Under the pieces are notes generated by a model, which worked only from the letters and a program-made list of their open reading frames with translations, was not told the DNA's origin and did no database searches. Source: an uncultured Clostridia bacterium (GTDB lineage Bacteria; Bacillota_A; Clostridia; Oscillospirales; Acutalibacteraceae). Taken from it: a stretch of DNA of 11,496 bases. The stretch spans positions 1 through 11,496 of the forward strand of contig CALWIE010000040.1 of assembly GCA_944380625.1 (NCBI GenBank), written 5' to 3'. Below, piece after piece: positions 6,471 through 11,496 of this stretch; position 1 is the first letter of the stretch, and every line of letters starts with the position of its first letter. The position numbers and the translations under genes are program-made.

Positions 6471-7799
6471 GTGGCTGAATTTTACCACTCTGTCACACTG
6501 AACGCGGAGATGTGCGTGGGCTGCACCAACTGCATCAAACGCTGCCCCACAGAAGCCATCCGGGTCCGGGGGGGCAAGGCGGTCATCGCCTCCGAGCGGT
6601 GCATCGACTGCGGGGAGTGCATCCGCATCTGCCCCCACCACGCCAAGCGCGCCCGGCACAGCCACCTATCCGAGCTCAGTGATTTTACGTACACCATTGC
6701 CCTGCCGGCGCCTTCGCTGTACGGGCAGTTCAACAATCTGGACGACATAGACTATGTGCTCACCGGCCTGAAGGCCATGGGCTTTCACGACGTGTTCGAG
6801 GTCTCCCGGGCGGCGGAGCTCGTCAGCGAGGCCACCCGCAAGCTCATGGACGCAGGCGCCCTCAAGCGCCCGGTGATCAGCTCTGCCTGCCCTGCGGTGG
6901 TGCGGCTGATCCGGGTGCGCTTCCCGGACCTGTGCGACCATGTGCTGCCCTTGAAGTCTCCCATGGAGACGGCGGCGGCCATGGCCAAAAAGGAGGCGGC
7001 AAAGAAGACCGGCCTGCCCCCGGAGCAGATCGGCTGCTTTTTCATCACCCCCTGCCCGGCCAAGGTGACCGACATCAAAATGCCCCTGGGGCTGGAGAAG
7101 TCCCAGGTGGACGGGGCCATCGCCATCAGCGAGGTGTTCCCGGAGCTCTCCCACAAGATGGACCATCTGGAAAAGGTGGAGCCCCTCTCCAACTCCGGCA
7201 TCATCGGGGTGGGCTGGTCCACCAGCGGCGGGGAGGCGGCGGCCCTGCTCAACGAGAAGTACCTGGCCGCCGACGGCATTGAGAACGTGATCCGGGTCCT
7301 GGAGGAGATCGAGGACGAGCGCATCGGCGAGCTGGATTTCATCGAGCTCAACGCCTGCGCCGGGGGCTGCGTGGGAGGGGTGCTGTGCGTGGAGAACCCC
7401 TACGTGGCCAAGGCCCGCATCCAGCGGCTGCGCAAGTACCTGCCCGTGTCCCAGAACCACCTGAAGGGCGGGCCCATCCCCCCGGTGATGGAGTGGGAGG
7501 AGGCCCTGGAGTTCTCCGACGTGCTCACCCTCTCCAGCGACCTGAAAGAGGCCATGCGGATGATGGTCCAGATCGACCAGATCGAGCAGGAGTTTCCCGG
7601 CCTGGACTGCGGCGCCTGCGGCGCCCCCACCTGCCGGGCCTTCGCGGAGGACGTGGTCAAGGGCATGTGCAAGGAGACCGAGTGCATTTTTGTCTACCGC
7701 AAGCGGATGAAGAAAGTGGCGAGCACCCTTTCGGAATTGGAGGAGAGCATGGGGCGCTTCTCCCGGGAGGGGCCCGAGAAAAAGGAGGAAGAGGAATGA
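6471..7799 (+). CDS. [FeFe]-hydrogenase-like protein, putative sensory (HydS, group D-like)
   Basis: 442 residues. Two [4Fe-4S] ferredoxin motifs come first (Cys 15/18/21/25 and 44/47/50/54). The hydrogenase large-subunit domain follows, with all four H-cluster Cys: 140 in SSACP, 195 in TPCPAK, and 296 and 300 in ELNACAGGC. A further [4Fe-4S] domain (Cys 380, 383, 388, 405; CGACGAPTC) and a charged, coiled-coil-like tail end the protein. Catalytic enzymes have TSCCP in the first loop; here Ala 139 replaces the proton-relay Cys. The Met of the second and third loops is also changed (Thr 193, Asn 294). These changes are known from putative sensory hydrogenases. Group C sensors carry PAS and output domains; this one has neither, as in group D. 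I infer slow H2 or redox sensing, not bulk turnover. The start is GTG 6471, chosen because GGGAGGT (6457-6463) lies 7 bases upstream. The stop overlaps the next ATG. Confidence 0.9.
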   Translation: MAEFYHSVTLNAEMCVGCTNCIKRCPTEAIRVRGGKAVIASERCIDCGECIRICPHHAKRARHSHLSELSDFTYTIALPAPSLYGQFNNLDDIDYVLTGLKAMGFHDVFEVSRAAELVSEATRKLMDAGALKRPVISSACPAVVRLIRVRFPDLCDHVLPLKSPMETAAAMAKKEAAKKTGLPPEQIGCFFITPCPAKVTDIKMPLGLEKSQVDGAIAISEVFPELSHKMDHLEKVEPLSNSGIIGVGWSTSGGEAAALLNEKYLAADGIENVIRVLEEIEDERIGELDFIELNACAGGCVGGVLCVENPYVAKARIQRLRKYLPVSQNHLKGGPIPPVMEWEEALEFSDVLTLSSDLKEAMRMMVQIDQIEQEFPGLDCGACGAPTCRAFAEDVVKGMCKETECIFVYRKRMKKVASTLSELEESMGRFSREGPEKKEEEE

Positions 7800-8128
7800 C
7801 CGCAAAGGAAATGGCCGCCGCCTGCGGCTGGACCCTGCTGGCCGGCGGGGAGGGCGAGGACAACCGGGCACAGGGCTGCTATGTGGGGGACCTGCTCAGC
7901 TGGGTGATGGCCCGGGCCCAGTCCGGCAACGTGTGGATCACCGTCATGGGCAACGTGAACGCCATCGCCGTGGCCACCCTGACGGACGTGTGCTGCATCG
8001 TCCTCACGGAGAATGCCGCCCTGGATGAGGACGCGGCCAAAAAGGCCGAGCTCCAGGGCATCCCCGTGTACGGCTGTTCCGCCAACAGCTACGACACGGC
8101 CATCCAGGTCTACAAGGCGCTGCAATGA
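7796..8128 (+). CDS. DRTGG-domain protein, second copy
   Basis: 110 residues, a single stand-alone DRTGG domain with the typical segments GCYVGDLLSWVMARAQ, VWITVMGNVNAIAVATL, CIVLTEN and GIPVYGCSANSYDTA. It is closer to the family consensus than the copy at 5644-5994, with which it aligns over most of its length, so the pair are divergent paralogues on either side of the hydrogenase-like gene. No membrane segment or added catalytic motif is seen. ATG 7796 overlaps the preceding stop (ATGA) and has AAAGGAGG in the preceding coding sequence. Its own stop overlaps the PHP start in the same way (8125-8128). A ligand-binding or protein-docking role in the same signalling path is inference from context only. 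Confidence 0.88.
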   Translation: MTAKEMAAACGWTLLAGGEGEDNRAQGCYVGDLLSWVMARAQSGNVWITVMGNVNAIAVATLTDVCCIVLTENAALDEDAAKKAELQGIPVYGCSANSYDTAIQVYKALQ

Positions 8129-8841
8129 GAAAGTACCGCTACGATTTCCACGTCCACTCCTGCCTGTCCCCCTGCGGGGACGGCGATATGACCCCCAACA
8201 ACCTGGTGCAGATGGCCTTGCTCTCCGGCTGTGAGATCCTGGCCCTCACCGACCACAACACCTGCCGCAACGCCCCCGCCGCCCTGGAGGCCGGGGAGCG
8301 CGCCGGCCTGCTGGTGGTGCCCGGCATGGAGCTGTGCACCTCTGAGGAGGCCCATGTGGTCTGCCTGTTCGAGACCTTGGAGGGGGCCCTCGCCTTCGAC
8401 CGCTACGTGTACGAGCACATGCCCCACGTGAAGAACAAGCCGGAGATCTTCGGAGAACAGCCCATCTTAAACGGCCAGGACCAGCAGATCGGGGAGGAGG
8501 AGAACCTTTTGTTGGTGTCCTCTTTTATCAGCGTGGACCAGGTGGCGGGGCTGACTGCCCAGTACGGGGGCGCGGCCTTCCCCGCCCATGTGAACCGGGA
8601 TTCCTATAGCGTTATCGCCTCTCTGGGGGCCATCCCCCCCGAGGCGGGCTTTGCCGCTGCCGAGGTCACCCGGGACTGCGCCCTGGAGGACTTCCTCCGG
8701 CAGCACCCGGAGCTCCGCGGCCTGCGGCTTTTCCGGGACTCCGACGCCCACTACCTGGAGGGCCTGGCGGAGGAGCCCTGGGAGCTCTCCCTGCCGGAGA
8801 AATCCGCCAAAGCGGTGGTGGATGCGGTACGGGGAAAGTAA
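8125..8841 (+). CDS. PHP-domain metal-dependent phosphoesterase
   Basis: 238 residues of the PHP (polymerase and histidinol phosphatase) superfamily. Metal-ligand motifs are present in order: DFHVHS with His 9 and His 11, TDHN with Asp 43 and His 44, Glu 69 in PGMELCT, His 155 in FPAHVNR, and DAH at 207-209. All are intact, so an active di- or tri-nuclear metal phosphoesterase is expected. The substrate cannot be read from sequence; relatives include nucleotide, histidinol-phosphate and nucleic-acid phosphoesterases. The start overlaps the second DRTGG stop, making this the last gene of the module. A 209-base gap follows before hndA, with no convincing rightward terminator, so read-through is possible. 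Dephosphorylating a small signal or a product of the GHKL ATPases is an attractive but untested idea. Confidence 0.9.
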   Translation: MRKYRYDFHVHSCLSPCGDGDMTPNNLVQMALLSGCEILALTDHNTCRNAPAALEAGERAGLLVVPGMELCTSEEAHVVCLFETLEGALAFDRYVYEHMPHVKNKPEIFGEQPILNGQDQQIGEEENLLLVSSFISVDQVAGLTAQYGGAAFPAHVNRDSYSVIASLGAIPPEAGFAAAEVTRDCALEDFLRQHPELRGLRLFRDSDAHYLEGLAEEPWELSLPEKSAKAVVDAVRGK

Positions 8842-8884
8842 TTGGTGCCTTGGTATCGATAAGCTGGTAATTATTTACGGAATA

Positions 8885-8902
8885 TTGATAATTTTCTAGC
8901 AA
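8885..8902 (+). promoter_or_regulatory. Possible Rex-like (NADH-responsive repressor) site
   Basis: TTGATAA-TTTT-CTAGCAA resembles the Rex operator TTGTTAA-N4-TTAACAA, matching 11 of 14 informative positions including the outer TTG and CAA. Rex commonly controls fermentative and hydrogenase genes in Clostridia. However, the site lies about 60 bases upstream of the best -10 candidate, and no Rex gene is in the window. The assignment is tentative. Confidence 0.3.
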
Positions 8903-8927
8903 GAATTTGTCGTTCCAACTATTTTAT

Positions 8928-8940
8928 TTCTAAATTAGAA
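8928..8940. repeat. Perfect 13-base palindrome upstream of hndA promoter
   Basis: TTCTAA-A-TTAGAA is a perfect inverted repeat with a one-base centre, ending next to the presumed -35 region of the hndA promoter. The position suits an operator. I do not recognise the regulator. Confidence 0.35.
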
Positions 8941-8968
8941 TTATAAAACCCGCCGGTTTTGCTATAGT
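8941..8968 (+). promoter_or_regulatory. Putative extended -10 promoter of the hnd operon
   Basis: TATAGT (8963-8968, 5/6) is preceded by an extended TG at 8960-8961. The -35 (TTATAA, 8941-8946, 16-base spacer) is poor. Predicted transcription from about 8975 gives a 76-base leader to ATG 9051. Confidence 0.45.
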
Positions 8969-8991
8969 AAATGTGATGCTTAACCGGCGGG
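8949..8991. repeat. 10-bp perfect inverted repeat enclosing the hndA -10 region
   Basis: CCCGCCGGTT (8949-8958) and AACCGGCGGG (8982-8991) pair perfectly around a 23-base interval that contains the TATAGT box. Rightward, only CTTTCC follows, a weak terminator tail. Leftward, GTTTTATAATT follows, a better one. Only RNA reading through from the PHP gene can form the whole hairpin; RNA started at about 8975 lacks the left arm. Confidence 0.6.
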
Positions 8992-9050
8992 CTTTCCTAT
9001 GCCCCCTAAGCGAACAGAGCAAATCCTACAACATATTGGGAGGAAAAACC

Positions 9051-9548
9051 ATGCAAAAGCGTATCAGTAATTTGCCGTTTCATGATACTCCCGAGCAGGC
9101 CCAGAAGCTCGACGCGGTCATTGCCGAGCTCAAAGGCCAGCCCGGCGCGGTGATGCCCGCGCTGCACCAGGCGCAGGAGATCTACGGCTATTTGCCCATG
9201 GAGGTCCAGGAGAAAATTGCCAAGGGCCTGGATGTGCCCCTGGAGGAAGTGTTCGGCGTGTCCACCTTCTACTCGCAGTTTTCCCTCACGCCCAAGGGGC
9301 GCAACCACATCTCCGTCTGCCTGGGCACCGCCTGCTACGTCAAGGGCGCGGACAAGGTGCTGGACCGCATCACCCAAAAGCTGGGCATCCAGCCTGAGGA
9401 ATGTACCGAGGACGGGGCCTTTTCCCTCACGGCCTGCCGGTGCATCGGCGCCTGCGGCCTGGCCCCTGTCATGACCGTCAACGACGACGTGTACGGCCGC
9501 CTGGTGCCTGAGGATGTGGACGGCATCCTGGCCAAGTACCTGGCCTAA
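9051..9548 (+). CDS. hndA: NuoE-like [2Fe-2S] subunit of NADH-linked [FeFe] hydrogenase (HndA/HydC)
   Basis: 165 residues, the normal size of the 24-kDa NuoE family. An N-terminal helical region (about 13-80, including AQEIYGYLP and EVFGVSTFYSQF) leads into a thioredoxin-like [2Fe-2S] domain. The four ligands are Cys 90 and 95 (C-x4-C, VCLGTACYVKG) and Cys 131 and 135 (C-x3-C, RCIGACGLAP). In HndABCD/HydABC enzymes this subunit passes electrons between the NADH-oxidising NuoF-like subunit and the catalytic subunit. ATG 9051 follows GGGAGG (9038-9043) at 7 bases; an in-frame extension to 8973 has no ribosome site and runs into the inverted repeat. The next gene begins 15 bases after its stop. 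The symbol rests on gene order with hndB and hndC; nuoE or hydC would be equally fair names. Confidence 0.92.
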   Translation: MQKRISNLPFHDTPEQAQKLDAVIAELKGQPGAVMPALHQAQEIYGYLPMEVQEKIAKGLDVPLEEVFGVSTFYSQFSLTPKGRNHISVCLGTACYVKGADKVLDRITQKLGIQPEECTEDGAFSLTACRCIGACGLAPVMTVNDDVYGRLVPEDVDGILAKYLA

Positions 9549-9563
9549 GCGGAAGAAAGAGCT

Positions 9564-10139
9564 ATGCGCGAGCTGTCTCTCAACGTGATGGACGTGGTCC
9601 AAAACTCCATTTCCGCCGGGGCGGGCCTCATCACCCTGACGGTGGAGGAGGACCGGCTGGAGGACCTGCTCTCCATTTCGGTGGAGGACAACGGCCGGGG
9701 CATGTCCCCGGAGACGGTCCAAAAGGTGATCGACCCATTTTACACCACCCGCACCACCCGCAGCGTGGGCCTGGGGGTGCCCCTGTTCAAAATGGAGGCC
9801 GAAATGACCGGCGGCAGCTTTCAGATCGACTCCCAGCTGGGGGTGGGCACCACCCTCACAGCCCGCTTCAAGCCCTCCAGCGTGGACATGATCCCCCTGG
9901 GGGACATCAACGGGACGGTGCAGCTGCTCATCTCCTGCAACCCCAAGCTGGACTTTGTGTTCCGGCGCAGCCTGCGGGACGAGAGGGGCCGGCGGGAGTT
10001 CAGCCTGGCCACCAGCGAGCTGCGGCAGGTTTTGGGGGAGGAGGTCTCCCTGGACAATCCGGACGTGGTCCTGTGGATCAAGGACTACCTGGTCGAGCAG
10101 ACCCAAGAGCTGGAAAACCCGGGGACAGCGCAAGAATAA
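9564..10139 (+). CDS. Stand-alone GHKL (HATPase_c) ATP-binding protein in the hydrogenase operon
   Basis: 191 residues. Residues about 1-103 form a histidine-kinase-type ATPase domain. The N box is DVVQNSISAGA with Asn 14, G1 is EDNGRGM (41-47), the F box is DPFYTTR (57-63), the G2 loop is GLG (69-71), and a G3-like GVGTTLTARF precedes residue 103. There is no sensor, membrane or phosphoacceptor-histidine domain. Residues about 105-191 form a second, mixed alpha/beta region that I do not recognise. Genes of this kind are known between the nuoE-like and ferredoxin-like subunits of NADH-dependent hydrogenase operons in thermophilic Clostridia. It therefore looks like a conserved operon partner rather than an intruder. 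Its ribosome site (GGAAGAAAGAG before ATG 9564) is weaker than its neighbours'. Kinase activity or targets cannot be inferred; regulating the hydrogenase or its transcription is a guess from context. Confidence 0.88.
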   Translation: MRELSLNVMDVVQNSISAGAGLITLTVEEDRLEDLLSISVEDNGRGMSPETVQKVIDPFYTTRTTRSVGLGVPLFKMEAEMTGGSFQIDSQLGVGTTLTARFKPSSVDMIPLGDINGTVQLLISCNPKLDFVFRRSLRDERGRREFSLATSELRQVLGEEVSLDNPDVVLWIKDYLVEQTQELENPGTAQE

Positions 10140-10143
10140 AAAT

Positions 10144-10173
10144 CGCCCTGGGAAGGGCGGCCCCGCAAGGGCC
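10144..10173 (+). other. Two adjacent GC-rich hairpins between the ATPase gene and hndB
   Basis: CGCCCT (10144-10149) pairs with AGGGCG (10154-10159) around GGGA. GGCCC (10159-10163) pairs with GGGCC (10169-10173) around CGCAA. They share one base, so they compete slightly. CCTCTTTCC follows, a poor U-tract. They may cause partial termination or mRNA processing that sets different levels for hndA and hndB. Confidence 0.4.
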
Positions 10174-10200
10174 CCTCTTTCCGGAAATTCCCACTTGGAA

Positions 10201-10220
10201 AGGAAGTCAGTAGCATGTAA
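10201..10220 (+). promoter_or_regulatory. hndB ribosome site with ATG immediately followed by TAA
   Basis: AGGAAG (10201-10206) lies 8 bases before ATG 10215, the ideal initiation spacing. The next codon, in the hndB frame, is TAA (10218-10220). The frame then reads on as SLAELQAIRDKARASV and onward into the obvious ferredoxin-like gene. Family members usually begin M-K-S/T-L-x-E-L, so the second codon looks like a Lys codon changed to a stop. A single A-to-T change (AAA to TAA) would explain it. Confidence 0.7.
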
Positions 10221-10304
10221 TCTTTAGCGGAACTTCAGGCAATTCGTGATAAGGCCAGAGCTTCTGTAACCCTGCGGGAGAACGCGGAAGCGGGCACCCG
10301 GGTC

Positions 10305-10595
10305 ATGGTGGGCATGGCCACCTGCGGCATCGCCGCAGGCGCCCGGCCGGTGCTCAACGCCTTTGTGGAAGAGGTCGCCAAACGCGGCCTGCAGGACATC
10401 ATGGTCACCCAGACGGGCTGCATCGGCATCTGCCAGTACGAGCCCGTGGTGGAGGTGGTCACCCCCGGCCAGGAAAAGGTGACCTACGTGAAGATGACCC
10501 CCGAAAAGGCGGTAAGAGTCGTGAACGACCACCTTGTGAATGGCAATGTGGTATCGGAGTACACCATTGGAGCCAATGCCATCGGAGCCAAATAA
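10305..10595 (+). CDS. hndB: Thioredoxin-like [2Fe-2S] ferredoxin subunit HndB, N-terminal codons cut off by a stop
   Basis: From ATG 10305 the product is 96 residues. It is a thioredoxin-like ferredoxin with MATCGIAAGARPV (Cys 7), TQTGCIGICQYEP (Cys 39 and 43), then a VTPGQEKVTYVKMTPEKA segment. These are hallmarks of the HndB subunit of NADH-dependent [FeFe] hydrogenases. Only three Cys are present: the position matching the second NuoE cysteine is Gly 12, which I believe is usual for this family. Coding-like sequence in the same frame extends upstream to 10221 (28 more residues). There it meets a TAA directly after the well-spaced ATG 10215. No ATG, GTG or TTG lies between 10221 and 10305, and 10305 has only a distant GGAAG. 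The protein may be made from 10305 without its first helix, or the gene may be a point pseudogene, or the stop may be a sequencing error. It sits 15 bases before hndC. Confidence 0.75.
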   Translation: MVGMATCGIAAGARPVLNAFVEEVAKRGLQDIMVTQTGCIGICQYEPVVEVVTPGQEKVTYVKMTPEKAVRVVNDHLVNGNVVSEYTIGANAIGAK

Positions 10596-10610
10596 TAAGG
10601 AGGGAAAGGA

Positions 10611-11496
10611 ATGTTTCGTTCAAACGTGCTGGTCTGTGGAGGTACGGGATGTACTTCCTCCAACAGCGAGCAGATCATTGAAAAGCTGCAGGAAGAGATC
10701 AAGGCCCAGGGCCTTGAGAAGGAAGTAAACGTCATCCGCACCGGCTGCTTCGGCCTGTGCGCGCTGGGCCCCATCATGGTGGTCTACCCCGAGGGCGCCT
10801 TTTACAGCCGCGTCACCGTGGAAGACGTGCCCGAAATCGTCTCCGAGCACCTCTTGAAGGGCCGTATCGTCAAGCGCCTGCTGTACCAGGAGACCGTAGT
10901 GGACGACACCACCACCAAGTCCCTGAATGAGACCACCTTCTACGCCAAGCAGATGCGCATTGCCCTGCGCAACTGCGGCGTCATCAACCCGGAGAACATC
11001 GACGAGTACATCGCCCAGGACGGCTACGCCGCCCTCGGCAGGGTGCTCACCGCGATGACCCCCCAGGAGGTCACCGACCTGGTGCTGGCCTCCGGCCTGC
11101 GGGGCCGCGGCGGCGCCGGCTTCCCCACCGGCCGCAAGTGGCAGTTTGCCGCCAACTCCAAAGCCGAGCAGAAGTACGCCTGCTGCAACGCCGACGAGGG
11201 CGACCCCGGCGCCTTCATGGACCGCTCTGTGCTGGAGGGCGACCCCCACAGCGTGCTGGAGGCCATGGCCATTGCCGGCTACGCCATCGGCGCCTCTCAG
11301 GGCTACATCTACATCCGCGCCGAGTACCCCATCGCCGTCAAGCGCCTGCAGATCGCCATCAAGCAGGCCCGGGAATACGGGTTGCTGGGCAAGAACATCT
11401 TTGACTCTGGCTTTGACTTTGACATTGACATCCGTCTGGGCGCCGGCGCCTTCGTCTGCGGCGAGGAAACCGCGCTGATGACCTCCATCGAGGGCA
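10611..11496 (+). CDS. hndC: NuoF-like NADH/FMN subunit of bifurcating-type [FeFe] hydrogenase (HndC/HydB), partial
   Basis: 295 codons are visible and the frame is still open at the window edge; full-length relatives are about 570-630 residues. Residues 1-85 are a thioredoxin-like [2Fe-2S] domain with Cys 9 and 14 (VCGGTGC) and Cys 46 and 50 (TGCFGLC), the fused ferredoxin typical of HydB/HndC and absent from plain complex I NuoF. A linker to about 135 leads into the Rossmann-like FMN/NADH domain. Visible motifs are [16 protein letters not shown] (162-177), [16 protein letters not shown] (191-206) and [13 protein letters not shown] (277-289). It oxidises or reduces NAD(H) with FMN and is the site proposed for flavin- or metal-assisted electron bifurcation. 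ATG 10611 has AAGGAGGG just upstream. The C-terminal [4Fe-4S] and ferredoxin domains, and the catalytic hndD/hydA gene, should lie beyond the right edge. Confidence 0.93.
   Translation, partial: MFRSNVLVCGGTGCTSSNSEQIIEKLQEEIKAQGLEKEVNVIRTGCFGLCALGPIMVVYPEGAFYSRVTVEDVPEIVSEHLLKGRIVKRLLYQETVVDDTTTKSLNETTFYAKQMRIALRNCGVINPENIDEYIAQDGYAALGRVLTAMTPQEVTDLVLASGLRGRGGAGFPTGRKWQFAANSKAEQKYACCNADEGDPGAFMDRSVLEGDPHSVLEAMAIAGYAIGASQGYIYIRAEYPIAVKRLQIAIKQAREYGLLGKNIFDSGFDFDIDIRLGAGAFVCGEETALMTSIEG

Noticed and set aside
6471..7799. Ordinary catalytic [FeFe] hydrogenase
   Set aside because: Ala replaces the proton-relay Cys, and the loop Met residues are changed; the enzyme encoded by the hnd operon next door is the likely catalytic one.
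6666..7871. 401-codon leftward open frame
   Set aside because: Antisense to the hydrogenase-like gene; compositionally biased and lacking any motif.
8949..8991. Invertible promoter (phase-variation switch)
   Set aside because: The interval between the repeats is only 23 bases, much shorter than known invertible promoters, and no recombinase gene is present.
8973..9050. 26-codon N-terminal extension of HndA from a GTG
   Set aside because: No ribosome site, it overlaps the right arm of the inverted repeat, and ATG 9051 has an ideal GGGAGG.
9006..10133. 375-codon leftward open frame
   Set aside because: Antisense to hndA and the GHKL ATPase gene; no domain and no initiation signal.
1..11496. 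Mobile elements, CRISPR arrays, tRNA or rRNA genes
   Set aside because: No transposase, integrase, terminal repeats, regularly spaced repeats or recognisable structural RNA were seen.

Overview
The window is about 11.5 kb of GC-rich DNA whose features point to a Gram-positive anaerobe of the class Clostridia. The evidence is strong AGGAGG-type ribosome sites, an S-layer-homology (SLH) wall protein, small zinc-ribbon membrane proteins, and an NADH-linked [FeFe]-hydrogenase locus. A member of the Oscillospiraceae/Ruminococcaceae is my best guess. That is inference from gene content and base composition, not from any marker gene.

Layout. Positions 1-33 look like the last ten codons of a rightward gene, followed by an intrinsic terminator (56-87). 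A leftward gene (194-1843) encodes a secreted protein with three SLH repeats and a phosphodiester glycosidase (NAGPA-like) domain. Diverging from it is a zinc-ribbon, multi-pass membrane protein of unknown function (2008-2922). This converges on the leftward serine-biosynthesis operon serC-serA (5269-3001) at a perfect 16-bp bidirectional terminator (2939-2975). A 374-bp divergent intergenic region (5270-5643) carries a strong promoter in each direction and several inverted repeats.

The right half is one hydrogenase locus read rightward. Its first part (5644-8841) is a tightly packed five-gene module, three of whose four junctions are ATGA overlaps. The order is DRTGG-domain protein, RsbW-like GHKL ATPase, [FeFe]-hydrogenase-like protein, second DRTGG-domain protein, PHP-domain phosphoesterase. 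The hydrogenase-like protein keeps all four H-cluster cysteines but has Ala where catalytic enzymes have the proton-relay Cys. This, with its short domain layout, matches putative sensory (HydS, group C/D) hydrogenases rather than H2-turnover enzymes.

The second part (9051 to the window edge) is the start of a bifurcating-type HndABC(D)/HydABC operon: NuoE-like HndA, a second GHKL ATPase with an uncharacterised C-terminal domain, HndB, and HndC (NuoF-like, cut by the window end). The catalytic HndD/HydA subunit is expected just beyond the right edge. My inference is that the sensor-like module reports hydrogen or redox state and adjusts expression or activity of the adjacent hydrogenase.

The most unusual single-gene feature is in hndB. 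Its best ribosome-site-spaced ATG (10215) is followed immediately by TAA, and family-like coding sequence continues in frame after that stop. The gene is therefore mutated, misread in sequencing, or translated from an internal start.
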